Shown here in pieces: positions 27,277 through 36,090 of a stretch of 64,000 nucleotides of DNA. Numbering within the stretch: the first letter of the stretch is position 1; each line of letters begins with the position of its first letter. A program made the translations under genes and the position numbers. Below the pieces are notes generated by a model that was not told where the DNA came from, did not search any database, and saw only the letters and a program-made list of their open reading frames with translations. Location of the stretch: NCBI RefSeq assembly GCF_000026205.1, contig NC_011047.1:537944-601943 (forward strand). Reading direction: 5' to 3'. The stretch comes from Candidatus Phytoplasma mali (GTDB taxonomy: Bacteria > Bacillota_I > Bacilli_A > Acholeplasmatales > Acholeplasmataceae).

Positions 27277-28473
27277 TTGAAAAATTATATTAAAGATAAA
27301 TTACAAAAATTAAATTTTTCTTATTTAACTCCTATTCAAGAAGAAGTTTTTAAAAATTTCTCTCAACCACAACATTTAATTGGTTTAGCACCGACGGGTA
27401 CTGGTAAAACTCATGCTTATTTATTAGCAATTTTAAGTCAAATTGACGTTAACCAAGCTGTCGTTCAAGCTGTTATTATCGCACCAACAAATGAATTAGT
27501 TTTACAAATTTTTAAAATGTTACAAGCGATTCCTGAAAATGCAGTTAAAGTACGAATTTTTTATGGTGGTATGGATAAAAAAAGAACTAGTTTAAAATTA
27601 CAAAAACAGCAACCTCAAATTGTGATCGCTACTCCAGAAAAATTATTTGAATATGCTATTTCTTTAGGACAATTAAAAATTAACCGCACCCTTTTTTTTG
27701 TTTTAGATGAAGCTGATATGTTGTTAGATCGAAAATTTTTATCTTTTTTAAAACCATTAATGATTACTAAATCAAAACCTAAAATAATGCTATTTTCTGC
27801 TACTTTTAAACCATTTTTAACTAATTTTATTAAACAAAATTTTGGTCCTACTTTATTAATTGATTTAACTAAAAATTATTTAAAAAATATTAAATATTAT
27901 TTATTAAAAAGTCATGATAAATTAAAAACTTTATTAACTTTAACCCAAAAATTAAAACCTTATTTAGCTTTAATTTTTGTTTCTCGTAAGCAAGATCAAT
28001 TACCGATATTTGAAACTTTAAAAAAACATCAGTTAAATGTTTTTAATTTTTCATCAGATTTATCAGTTAAACAAAGAAAACAAAGTTTAAAAGCTATTGA
28101 AAATTTAAAATATCAGTATATTATTACGAGTGATTTAGCTGCTCGTGGTTTAGATTTAGATATTTCTTTAGTGATTCATTATGATTTACCTTTACATTTA
28201 GAATTTTTTCAACATCGCTCCGGTCGTACTGGTCGCATGGGAAAACCAGGTGAAGTAATTACCATTTACAATGAATCAGAAATAAAAACAATTAATAAAT
28301 TAAAAAGTCAACATTTTAATTTTCAACAAATGATTTTAACTTCTAAAGAAATTGAAATTTTAAAACCTAAACCGGATCGCAACCACAAACCGCATTTAAT
28401 TAAAACTCCTAGAAAAAAAAATAAAATTCGATCAATTCAAAAATATTCCCAAGGAAAGAAAAAAAATGCTTAA
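27277..28473 (+). CDS. DEAD-box ATP-dependent RNA helicase
   Basis: A 398-residue DEAD-box helicase with two RecA-like domains and little else. Motifs in order: Q motif TPIQEE (about 18-23), I APTGTGKT (38-45), Ia APTNEL, GG, Ib TPEK, II DEAD (144-147), III SAT, IV FVSRK, V DLAARGLDLD and VI HRSGRTGR. A short basic tail follows, likely for RNA binding. It resembles the CshA/DeaD group that acts in mRNA decay and ribosome assembly. TTG start with AGAAAG upstream. Its end overlaps the start of nfo by 8 bases, so the two are translationally coupled. Terminators before and the repeat after delimit the pair. Confidence 0.93.
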   Translation: MKNYIKDKLQKLNFSYLTPIQEEVFKNFSQPQHLIGLAPTGTGKTHAYLLAILSQIDVNQAVVQAVIIAPTNELVLQIFKMLQAIPENAVKVRIFYGGMDKKRTSLKLQKQQPQIVIATPEKLFEYAISLGQLKINRTLFFVLDEADMLLDRKFLSFLKPLMITKSKPKIMLFSATFKPFLTNFIKQNFGPTLLIDLTKNYLKNIKYYLLKSHDKLKTLLTLTQKLKPYLALIFVSRKQDQLPIFETLKKHQLNVFNFSSDLSVKQRKQSLKAIENLKYQYIITSDLAARGLDLDISLVIHYDLPLHLEFFQHRSGRTGRMGKPGEVITIYNESEIKTINKLKSQHFNFQQMILTSKEIEILKPKPDRNHKPHLIKTPRKKNKIRSIQKYSQGKKKNA

Positions 28474-29326
28474 AATTGGTTGTTTTGTTTCTTTAAAAAA
28501 ACCCGATATGTTTTATGGTGCGGTTCAAGCGGCTATTGCCTTTCAAGCGAATACTTTTATGGTTTATAGTGGGCCACCCACGAACACTCAACGTGTGGCT
28601 TTAAATAATTTTAAAATTTCTGAAGCTTTAACGTTATTGAAACAACATCAAATTAATCCGGATGATTTAGTTGGTCATGCTCCTTATATTATTAATTTAG
28701 CGAATCCTAATCCAGTTAATCGGTCATTCGCCATTGATTTTTTAACTCAAGAAATTATTCGTTTTAACGAAATGCAAATTAGTCAAATGGTACTACATCC
28801 TGGAAATGCTCTTCGACAAACTAAAAATACCGCCATTGAATTAATTGCTCAAGGAATTAATCAAATTTTTAAAAATACCTCACATTGTCGAACTAAAATT
28901 GCTTTAGAAACTATGGCTGGTAAAGGTACAGAAATTGGGCGCGAATTTCAAGAACTAAAAGCTATTATTCAATTAATTCAGGATCAAAGTCGAATTAAGG
29001 TTTGTTTTGATACTTGTCATGTATTTGATGCGGGTTATGATATTAAAAATAATTTTTTAAAAGTGATTGAACTTTTTGATCAAATTATTGGTCTGAAATA
29101 TCTTTCTTGTTTGCATATTAATGATTCCAAAAACTGTTTAGGTAGTAAAAAAGATCGTCACCAAAATTTAGGCTTAGGACAAATTGGATTGAAGGCATTA
29201 ATGGAAATTATTTATCATCCTTTATTTTTATCTTTGCCAAAGATCTTAGAAACACCTTATATTGATGGTCAACCGATTTATAAACAAGAAATTATTATGA
29301 TTAGAACCGAAAATCATTTTGATTAA
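28466..29326 (+). CDS. nfo: Endonuclease IV (AP endonuclease Nfo)
   Basis: A 286-residue TIM-barrel AP endonuclease of base excision repair. It cuts 5' of abasic sites and uses three zinc ions. Family phrases in order: HAPYIINLANP (about 72-82), LHPG (about 111-114), ALETMAGKGTEIG (about 145-157), VCFDTCHVFDAGYD (about 174-187), LHINDSK (about 212-218), DRHQNLGLGQIG (about 226-237) and LETP near the end, which together supply the His/Glu/Asp zinc ligands. Full length. The ATG lies inside the end of the helicase gene with AAGGAAAG as RBS. Confidence 0.95.
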   Translation: MLKIGCFVSLKKPDMFYGAVQAAIAFQANTFMVYSGPPTNTQRVALNNFKISEALTLLKQHQINPDDLVGHAPYIINLANPNPVNRSFAIDFLTQEIIRFNEMQISQMVLHPGNALRQTKNTAIELIAQGINQIFKNTSHCRTKIALETMAGKGTEIGREFQELKAIIQLIQDQSRIKVCFDTCHVFDAGYDIKNNFLKVIELFDQIIGLKYLSCLHINDSKNCLGSKKDRHQNLGLGQIGLKALMEIIYHPLFLSLPKILETPYIDGQPIYKQEIIMIRTENHFD

Positions 29327-29330
29327 TTAA

Positions 29331-29440
29331 GCGAACTGTTGCATTTTTTTAGACTTTTTAAAAAAATAAAATAACTACTTAGATTTTTTGTTTTATTTTT
29401 TTATTTTTTAAAAAAAGTCTAAAAAAATGCAACACTTCGC
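29331..29440. mobile_element. MITE-like 110-bp inverted-repeat element (complete copy)
   Basis: The ends GCGAACTGTTGCATTTTTTT and its near-perfect complement at 29411-29440 form about 30-bp inverted repeats with one mismatch. The middle is AT-rich, holds ACTACTTAGA and encodes nothing. Partial copies are at 31917-31993, 35478-35517, 45475-45493 and 45540-45608. It begins five bases after nfo and could also act as its terminator. Confidence 0.75.
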
Positions 29441-29506
29441 TTTATACGAAGAAATTTAATCCAAAAGAAAATAAATAAAAAAATAAAAAAAGGAAAATAA
29501 ACAATA

Positions 29507-31864
29507 ATGGTAAATGAAAGGAAAACTGAACAACTTGTACGAAAAATGTTAAAAGAAGCAGGATACTATAATAATCCGAATATCATTATTGAAGAACAAT
29601 CATCAGACAATCCTCGAATAAATAAATTACTTAAAACAGCTAGTAAAAGCGGTGATGGAAAAGGTTATCCTGATTTTATCATATCATTTGTAAACCAACA
29701 AGATAAATTAATATTAATAGAATGTAAAGCATCTACAACTAAACATGAAAGTTTAGATAAAAAACAATATAAAGATTATGCTTTTGATGGTGTTTTGCTT
29801 TATGCTAATTACTGTAAAAAAGATTTTGATGTGACTGCTATCGTGATAAGCGGAGAAACAGAACAAGAAAAGAAAATATCTACTTTTTTATGGATTAAAG
29901 AAAGTTATTATTATAAAAATATTCAAAATAAACTAATATTAAATCCTCAACAATTAAACGAAATAATAACAGAACAAAAAAAACCTATTAGCGAAGAAGC
30001 TTTAATAATGAAAGCTGTTGAATATAATAAATTATTACATTCTAACTCTATCCCTGAAGTGGAAAGGTGTATTATTATTAGTTCTATTTTAGTAGCTTTA
30101 CAAAACAAAGTTTTTATTAATGAGTATAAATTATATACTCATAAAGAAAATGACAGACTGATCGATGATATTGTAAAATTTTGTAAACAAATTTTAGAAG
30201 ATAAGCAAATTTCAAAAGATAAAATTCAAACTATAGTAACTGAATATTCTAAATATAAAAATAATAAGCAATTAACTTCGCCATTTATTAAAGATAAAAA
30301 AACTAAAACAAATATACCTAATAATTTATTAAGAAATTTAATAGATGATGTAAATGATAATATTTTACCTTATATTCGTGATAATAAATTTGATATTTTA
30401 GGTAAATTTTACACTCAATTTATTAAATATGCTGGCGGTGATAAAAAAACAGGGCTTGTTTTAACACCGATTCATATAACTGAATTTTTTTGTGATTTAA
30501 TAAATATACAACCAAATGATATTGTTTTTGATCCTTGTTGTGGCACTGGTGGTTTTTTAGTTTCAGCAATGAAAGCGATGGTTCAAAATGTCAAATATGA
30601 AAAAAATAAACAAGCAGAAATTAAATTAAATCAATTGATAGGTATTGAAATTAGACCAGATATGTTTAGTCATGTATGTTCTAATATGATGATGAGAGGC
30701 GATGGGAAAAGTAATATTTTTCATGGAAATTGTTTTGATGATGAATTAATAAAAATAGTTAAAAAGAAAAAACCCAATATTAGTTTTTTAAATCCTCCTT
30801 ATAGTAATGGAAATGCTGAAGAACAATTAGAATTTATTGAAAATAGTTTGAATTGCTTAACCAAAGGGGGGGAATGCGTCGCTATTTGTCAAATGAGCAC
30901 TGCCTTAAATACTAAAGGATTAACCATTAAAGAAAGATTATTTCAAAAACATACTTTAAAAGCAGTTTTATCGATGCCTGAAGATTTATTTTATCCTGTG
31001 GGAGTAGCTACTGTCATTTTAATTTGGGAAGCTCATATTCCTCATGATAGTAATATTAATACTTTTTTTGGTTATTTTAAAAATGATGGTTTTGTGAAAA
31101 CAAAATATAAAGGAAGAATTGATATTAACAATAAATGGCCTTCAATTAAGAATGAATGGTTAATTACTTATAAAAATAAACAAGACAAAGAAGGTTTATC
31201 TGTTAATCATCCTGTTAAATATCATGATGAATGGTTGGCCGAAGAATATTTGACAACTAATTATGATGATTTAACTGATGATATTTTTATCAAAAAAATA
31301 AAAGAATTGATCGCTTTTGAATTTTTAAACGTTCATAATAATACTTTGTGTTCTTTAACAAACGAAAAACAATTACTTCATCGATTAAATTTAAATATAA
31401 ATAAAATGAAATTTTTTTCCATTCAAGAATTATTTATGATTGAAAGAGGTAAAGATATCATCAAAGATTTAGAACAAGGAGACATCCCTTTAGTAAGTTC
31501 CAGCAGTTTAAATAATGGTGTTAAAGATAACGTCCAAAAAGGAAAAAAACTTTTTCCAGCTAATTGTATTACAATAGCTAATAACGGCTCCATAGGTTCT
31601 TCATTTTATCAAAATAAATCTTTTTATGCTACTCCTGATGTAACTATTTTAAGAAATAAAAAACTAAATGTTTATAACGCTTTATTTATTACTATTCTTC
31701 TTGAAAAAGAAAAATATAGATTTAATTATGGTAGAAAATGGAGCAATGATAAAATGAAAAATAGTCAAATTAAAGTTCCAACCAACGATAAAGGGGGGGC
31801 AGATTGGGAATTTATGGAAGAATATATCAAATCATTACCTTACAGTGAAAATTTTAATAAATAA
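29507..31864 (+). CDS. Single-polypeptide Type IIG-like restriction-modification enzyme
   Basis: A 785-residue fusion. Residues about 1-110 carry a PD-(D/E)XK nuclease-like motif (PDF with D56, then ECK with E72 and K74). Residues about 270-560 are an N6-adenine DNA methyltransferase of the HsdM type with SAM motif FDPCCGTGGF (341-350) and catalytic NPPY (429-432). Residues about 630-780 resemble a half target-recognition domain of Type I specificity subunits (a GD-IPLVSSSS start and a NNGSIGSSF core). Cutting, methylation and DNA recognition would thus reside in one chain, as in BcgI/AlwFI-like enzymes. No separate hsdS or hsdR is near. ATG after AAAAAGGAAAA. The gene is bracketed by copies of an inverted-repeat element, which suggests acquisition as a cassette. 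The recognition site is unknown. Confidence 0.85.
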   Translation: MVNERKTEQLVRKMLKEAGYYNNPNIIIEEQSSDNPRINKLLKTASKSGDGKGYPDFIISFVNQQDKLILIECKASTTKHESLDKKQYKDYAFDGVLLYANYCKKDFDVTAIVISGETEQEKKISTFLWIKESYYYKNIQNKLILNPQQLNEIITEQKKPISEEALIMKAVEYNKLLHSNSIPEVERCIIISSILVALQNKVFINEYKLYTHKENDRLIDDIVKFCKQILEDKQISKDKIQTIVTEYSKYKNNKQLTSPFIKDKKTKTNIPNNLLRNLIDDVNDNILPYIRDNKFDILGKFYTQFIKYAGGDKKTGLVLTPIHITEFFCDLINIQPNDIVFDPCCGTGGFLVSAMKAMVQNVKYEKNKQAEIKLNQLIGIEIRPDMFSHVCSNMMMRGDGKSNIFHGNCFDDELIKIVKKKKPNISFLNPPYSNGNAEEQLEFIENSLNCLTKGGECVAICQMSTALNTKGLTIKERLFQKHTLKAVLSMPEDLFYPVGVATVILIWEAHIPHDSNINTFFGYFKNDGFVKTKYKGRIDINNKWPSIKNEWLITYKNKQDKEGLSVNHPVKYHDEWLAEEYLTTNYDDLTDDIFIKKIKELIAFEFLNVHNNTLCSLTNEKQLLHRLNLNINKMKFFSIQELFMIERGKDIIKDLEQGDIPLVSSSSLNNGVKDNVQKGKKLFPANCITIANNGSIGSSFYQNKSFYATPDVTILRNKKLNVYNALFITILLEKEKYRFNYGRKWSNDKMKNSQIKVPTNDKGGADWEFMEEYIKSLPYSENFNK

Positions 31865-31916
31865 AAGTTTTAATAATAAATTTATATACTGATAAAATAA
31901 ATATTAAAGATAGTAA

Positions 31917-31993
31917 ACAAACAAAAAAATAAAACAAAAAATTTAAGTAGTTATTTTATTTTTTTTAAAAGTTCAAAAAAATGCAACACTTCG
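31917..31993. mobile_element. Partial copy of the MITE-like element, inverted
   Basis: About 77 bases equal to the reverse complement of 29334-29410, containing AAGTAGTTATTTTATTTTTT and ending AAAAATGCAACACTTCG. It lies 52 bases after the restriction-modification gene. Confidence 0.75.
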
Positions 31994-32397
31994 ATATATA
32001 TATCTATTATGGTATTTTTATTTTTTTGCTTAAGCAGGGAAGAATATTTTTTATTTTTGGTTCAATTTTATCTTAATGAATTAGAGATATTTTGAAATCA
32101 TATGAATGAAATAATTATTATTCAGGTCTCATTTGATTAAAACTATCACTAATTTTTTTACTTTGATAAAATTTAAATTACTTCAAATCGAAACTTAATT
32201 CATGCAGTAGTAATTAATTAGGTTTTAATTTTAAAAATAATTTTTTATTTAAGTAATGAAATCAATATTGATTATGATAACAAACAATAAATTAGTTCTT
32301 CTCATTAATCAAATTACACAGAGAAATTTTATTTCACTAATTTTTAAAAATTTAATAGTGTAAGGAGTTTTATAAATTAAAATTAAGGAAGTTAGAT
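31994..32397. other. Intergenic, no gene seen
   Basis: About 400 bases between the repeat copy and the next gene. No supported frame. The RBS AAGGAAG at 32385 belongs to the next gene. Confidence 0.5.
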
Positions 32398-32709
32398 ATG
32401 ATAAAAATAATTTTAGAAAAATTTTTAGCTTTAATTGGTTTGATTTTTTTATTAGGTTTAGCTTTTTTTTGGGCTGATGGTATTTATCCTGAAGACATTT
32501 TACGAACTGTAATTAATATTCCTACAAGTACAACTTTTAAACCAGATTCTGAAAAAGATCAAGATCAATTACCAGTTACTTCGCCATCGTCAGTTCTTCC
32601 ACAAGATGAGAAATTACCAGTTACTTCGCCATCGTCAGTTCTTCCACAAGATGAGAAATTAACAGTTACTTCACCATCGTCAGTTCTTCCACAAGGCGAG
32701 GAGTATTAA
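32398..32709 (+). CDS. Short anchored protein with PVTSPSSVLPQ repeats
   Basis: A 103-residue protein with a hydrophobic segment at about 8-26 (anchor or uncleaved signal), a short spacer, and a C-terminal array of three 15-residue units LPVTSPSSVLPQDEK, ending in GEEY. The Pro/Ser/Thr-rich repeats would form an extended, exposed stalk. I know no family. ATG with AAGGAAG RBS. Possibly a surface protein with variable repeat number. Confidence 0.65.
   Translation: MIKIILEKFLALIGLIFLLGLAFFWADGIYPEDILRTVINIPTSTTFKPDSEKDQDQLPVTSPSSVLPQDEKLPVTSPSSVLPQDEKLTVTSPSSVLPQGEEY
32568..32702 (+). repeat. Three 45-bp tandem repeats
   Basis: Units start at about 32568, 32613 and 32658 and differ by only a few bases. 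They encode LPVTSPSSVLPQDEK with P-to-T and D-to-G changes in the last unit. Confidence 0.92.
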
Positions 32710-32856
32710 TAACGAAATTATTTAAAATATTATTTTAAATTTGCAATTAATTGATATTTTTATTAAACCAAAACGTTTCGTATATAATATTTTTTTTGAT
32801 TTAAAAAAGTTTTTTTAACTTATTAAAATTAAAAATCTATTTGTCAGGTTTTAAAA

Positions 32857-33057
32857 ATGAAAAAACAAACTAAAGAACAAAAAATTAGAAAAATGTTAAA
32901 AAACGCTAATTTATTAACTTTAAAAATTGTAATTTTAAAAAATTTAAATACTAAAACCAAATATATTAAAAATAAAAATATTTTGTTTGTTAATCCTCAA
33001 GTTAAACATTTAGTTTTTCAATTCTTAGTGAAACAAAAAAAGGACTACTTTTTATAA
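32857..33057 (+). CDS. Small basic protein, unknown
   Basis: A 66-residue, strongly Lys-rich protein without a membrane segment. No family recognised. Support comes from its own strong terminator right after it and a TATAAT at 32783-32788 upstream. RBS evidence (GTCAGG about 10 bases before ATG) is weak. It could be a nucleic-acid-binding protein given its charge, but that is only a guess. Confidence 0.45.
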   Translation: MKKQTKEQKIRKMLKNANLLTLKIVILKNLNTKTKYIKNKNILFVNPQVKHLVFQFLVKQKKDYFL

Positions 33058-33107
33058 AGATATTTTTAAAGTTTTTTTAATTTTAAAATTTAAATGAATA
33101 ATATTTT

Positions 33108-33148
33108 ACTAAATTTTTAAAATAATTTAAAAATTTAGTATTTTTTTT
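33108..33148 (+). terminator. Strong Rho-independent terminator
   Basis: A perfect 14-bp stem ACTAAATTTTTAAA / TTTAAAAATTTAGT with an ATAA loop and eight T. Confidence 0.85.
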
Positions 33149-33328
33149 CTCTAAAATTCTTTTTTAATTTTAAACATGCTAAAAAAAGTTTAAAATTAAA
33201 GTAGGTATATTAAGTATTTTAAATATATTTTTACTTTATATATTTATTTTAATTATTTAAAAATATTACTATTATTGAAGATTTAAATATTAATAGTAAT
33301 AATTTTATTAGAAAAAAGGATATTAAAT

Positions 33329-34138
33329 TTGTTTATCATTAATCAAAAATTTTTATTTAAGTTTATAATATTTTTATTGATTGTCAGTTTTTTAAATTTT
33401 ATTTTTATTAAAGGTGAAGAAAGTGCGACTGTTTTAAATAATAATAACCATTCAGTTGGTTTATCGCTTCCTTCTTCTTTCGTTGAACAAAATAAAGATT
33501 TAAAGCATGAAGACTTTACTTTAACACTATTTGTGAGACAACCAAATCAATTTATAATTGAAGTGGAATTTTCGCCAGTTTACAGATATTATTTAGATTT
33601 AAGAATTAACCAAGATCAATCATCTTTTACGAAAGTTATTAATATAAAAACTAAATTTATGGATGATACCGAATCTAATCATGTGAACCCTGTGCCAGTT
33701 ATAATCTTATTTAAGTTGAAATTAATTGAAATTGAATTTGAAACTCATGATAAAGTTATCTTTTCGAACGAACATTTAGAAGAAAAAGACCCTGTTACTC
33801 ATGAAAATAAAATTTTTAATGGTTTTTATAAAAAGTTGTATAGAGATGGTGTACATTTTACTAATAAAAGTTTAAAAGAACTGATATTTCCGAATAGTAT
33901 CACCTCAGTAACTCAAATATCAACATTGGAAAAAAATAATGATCAAACACCACACCCTTTTAACAGTATTCCAGAATCATTTTCATATTCGGTAAATGAA
34001 AATAATGATCATAATCTTCAACAGCTTAGTAGTATGCATCAAAATCAGTTTCCTCGGAAATATTATTTTTTAATTATTCCAGTAGCGATGATTTTGATTA
34101 TATGTTTGATTATTTTTCTATTTTGGTTTAAAAAATAA
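33329..34138 (+). CDS. Surface protein with N-terminal signal and C-terminal membrane anchor
   Basis: A 269-residue protein: N-terminal hydrophobic segment (about 10-28), an extracellular region of about 210 residues with beta-like pattern, and a C-terminal transmembrane helix (about 243-266) ending in KK. This is the layout of phytoplasma immunodominant-type membrane proteins, but the sequence is not one I can name. The phrase VGLSLPSSF near the mature start recalls VSVKLPK and LSVKLPS in the next two proteins. TTG start with AAAAAAGGA eight bases upstream; no better ATG is available. A terminator follows. Confidence 0.7.
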   Translation: MFIINQKFLFKFIIFLLIVSFLNFIFIKGEESATVLNNNNHSVGLSLPSSFVEQNKDLKHEDFTLTLFVRQPNQFIIEVEFSPVYRYYLDLRINQDQSSFTKVINIKTKFMDDTESNHVNPVPVIILFKLKLIEIEFETHDKVIFSNEHLEEKDPVTHENKIFNGFYKKLYRDGVHFTNKSLKELIFPNSITSVTQISTLEKNNDQTPHPFNSIPESFSYSVNENNDHNLQQLSSMHQNQFPRKYYFLIIPVAMILIICLIIFLFWFKK

Positions 34139-34257
34139 TTTTAAATTAAACTATTTGGAACATTAAAATAGTTTGTTTTCTATAAATAACTTAAGTTTAG
34201 TTAAAAAGTATTTTGAACACCAACTTTGAGTTATTTAAATTAAATAATGTCATTCAA

Positions 34258-34291
34258 TCAACAACTCTGTTTGAGTTTTGTTGATTTTTTT
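34258..34291 (+). terminator. Probable terminator
   Basis: CAACAACTC / GAGTTTTGTTG, a stem with one bulge and a TGTTT loop, followed by eight T. Confidence 0.65.
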
Positions 34292-34559
34292 TATTTTAAC
34301 CAATTAATTCAGTTTTAAAATTTTAACAGATATCAAAGAAAAAGAAAACATTTCATTACCGGAAATTTTTAATTGCTTTATATTTGTAAAATTTTTTTTA
34401 AAATGATATATTTTAATAAGTTAAATATTTAATTCGGATTATGGTTTTTTGTATGATAAAAAAATAATATTGTTTGGTATTAATTTTTTTAATAACTAAA
34501 GTTATATATCTTTTGAATATTTAATTAATTAAATTTATTTTATTAGGAAAAAAATCGAT
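34292..34559. other. Intergenic, no gene seen
   Basis: Part of a 420-base gap after the surface-protein gene. Only AT-rich sequence and the RBS (AGGAAAAAAA) of the next small gene. Confidence 0.45.
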
Positions 34560-34754
34560 ATGAATAAAAATAAAAGTGATAATTCAACACCAATATTTTT
34601 TAGTTTAGATTTAAAAATTTTAATTTTTTTAAATTTTTTACTTTTAATAATTAACGGTTCTTGTATTTTGTTTAGATTTCAAGCTTTACCTAAAATATTG
34701 TATTATTATAATTTTATAGAATGGATAGAAACAAAGACTTCCCCAAAAAAATAA
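34560..34754 (+). CDS. Small single-pass membrane protein
   Basis: A 64-residue protein with one hydrophobic helix (about 18-40) flanked by charged ends. No family recognised. ATG preceded by AGGAAAAA at a suitable distance. It lies among anchored surface-protein genes and may be another variable member of that set. Confidence 0.5.
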   Translation: MNKNKSDNSTPIFFSLDLKILIFLNFLLLIINGSCILFRFQALPKILYYYNFIEWIETKTSPKK

Positions 34755-34869
34755 TTACTTTAAATAAAAAAATCATATTATATAGAATTTGAATTCTTTT
34801 ATATAGAGAGATGTTTTTGTGGTTATAGATTGTTATTTAAATTGATGATAAATAGAGGTTTGGTGGGAT

Positions 34870-35445
34870 ATGACTTTATTTAAAATTTTTTTAAAAAAAA
34901 AGATTTTTTTATTTTTTTTAATGTTTTTATTTTTGATGCTTTATATAACCATTAATGGTGTTCAACAACCTGCTCATAAACGGGAAACAAAATATCAATT
35001 ATCGGTTAAATTGCCTTCTAAATTGCCTTCTCCTTCTATTAAATTGTTATATAAAAAGGATAAAGAGGAACATACAATTGATAATCCAACTATTCAACAA
35101 GTTGTTGATGTTGTTTGGGAAGATAAATTATCTGTCTGTAAAGTTTATACAGATACAAAAAGGTTTGTTAACGGTAGAATTGATCTTGTCAAGAAATGGA
35201 AGGATAACGATGACAACATTTTACAAATAGAAGAAATGGATTCAGAAAACTCATCATCATTCAAAAAAGCTTATAGGACTAATGAAAAAGATTCCTACAA
35301 TAAAATACTTGAATTTATTATTTATCAAAATCTTGATTCTAAAGAAGATTATAAATCACCTACTAAAACTATAGAATTTACACCTATACAACCACGTACT
35401 CATCATTATTTAGAATCAAAATTTTTCGATTTCAAACAATTTTGA
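34870..35445 (+). CDS. Anchored or secreted protein, VKLP family
   Basis: A 191-residue protein with an N-terminal hydrophobic segment (about 12-31) that is either a signal peptide or an anchor, followed by a charged soluble domain. Directly after the membrane segment it has the phrase YQLSVKLPSKLPSPS, very like YKVSVKLPKPIQPP in the protein at 36091-36807, so the two are probably distant paralogues. The region around WED...IIYQN also resembles WEG...LIYGN of the protein at 51346-52083. Start ATG with GGTGGGAT before it. Function unknown. Confidence 0.65.
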   Translation: MTLFKIFLKKKIFLFFLMFLFLMLYITINGVQQPAHKRETKYQLSVKLPSKLPSPSIKLLYKKDKEEHTIDNPTIQQVVDVVWEDKLSVCKVYTDTKRFVNGRIDLVKKWKDNDDNILQIEEMDSENSSSFKKAYRTNEKDSYNKILEFIIYQNLDSKEDYKSPTKTIEFTPIQPRTHHYLESKFFDFKQF

Positions 35446-35477
35446 TATTACAAAATAATTCAGCAAAATAAAAAAAA

Positions 35478-35517
35478 CGAAGTGTTGCATTTTTTTAGAC
35501 TTTTTAAAAAATAAAAT
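35478..35517. mobile_element. Fragment of the MITE-like element
   Basis: CGAAGTGTTGCATTTTTTTA followed by GACTTTTTAAAAAATAAAAT, matching the left end of the element at 29331. It then runs directly into the 112-bp direct repeat, so the fragment was cut at that junction. Confidence 0.7.
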
Positions 35518-35617
35518 ATTTGTTCAAAAGTAGTTAAATTTGATTAATTAAAGTTTTTATAAAATTTAAAAAAAATATAAATATGATTTTGATAATTAAA
35601 TAGACAATATTATAATT
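35506..35617 (+). repeat. 112-bp direct repeat, copy 1 (orphan)
   Basis: Identical to 35947-36058 as far as I can read, offset 441 bases. Copy 2 lies immediately upstream of the gene at 36091. No gene follows copy 1. Confidence 0.9.
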
Positions 35618-35946
35618 TTAAAACTACATTAACAACCAAATGCAATTTTTAAACGTAAAAAATAAAATAAAATAGTGGTTAATATCGGTTATTTAGTCTA
35701 AATTTATCATCATAAAAACAATTAATTCAAACATGATTTGATAATCATTAATTAAAAAACAAAGTTTTAAATTGAAAAAATTTAACAGTGAATATCAAGA
35801 CATAAAGATATTTACTATCAAAGTGTTTTAGTTTATCATAGGTGTCTTATAAATAACATTTGGACATTTTTTTAAATCATTTACAATATCAAAAAAATTA
35901 GATCAAGTTTAAGTTTTCTTTTTAGAAGATTAAAAAATAACAAATA
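35618..35946. other. Spacer between the two 112-bp repeats
   Basis: No gene. Short frames only. It may be the remnant of a gene that once followed copy 1 of the repeat. Confidence 0.45.
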
Positions 35947-36058
35947 AAAAAATAAAATATTTGTTCAAAAGTAGTTAAATTTGATTAATTAAAGTTTTTA
36001 TAAAATTTAAAAAAAATATAAATATGATTTTGATAATTAAATAGACAATATTATAATT
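35947..36058 (+). repeat. 112-bp direct repeat, copy 2 (upstream of gene)
   Basis: The second copy of the repeat. It ends 33 bases before the chosen start of the 36091 gene and so must contain or overlap its promoter. The end ATTATAATTT could include the -10 element. Confidence 0.85.
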
Positions 36059-36090
36059 TAAAAATTATGTTTAATCAGGGAAAGTCAAAT

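Noticed and set aside
34955..35230. A 91-codon frame inside the 34870 gene
   Set aside because: Different frame of the same strand, low-complexity Leu/Asn-rich product; the 34870 frame has the anchor, start and length expected of the local family.
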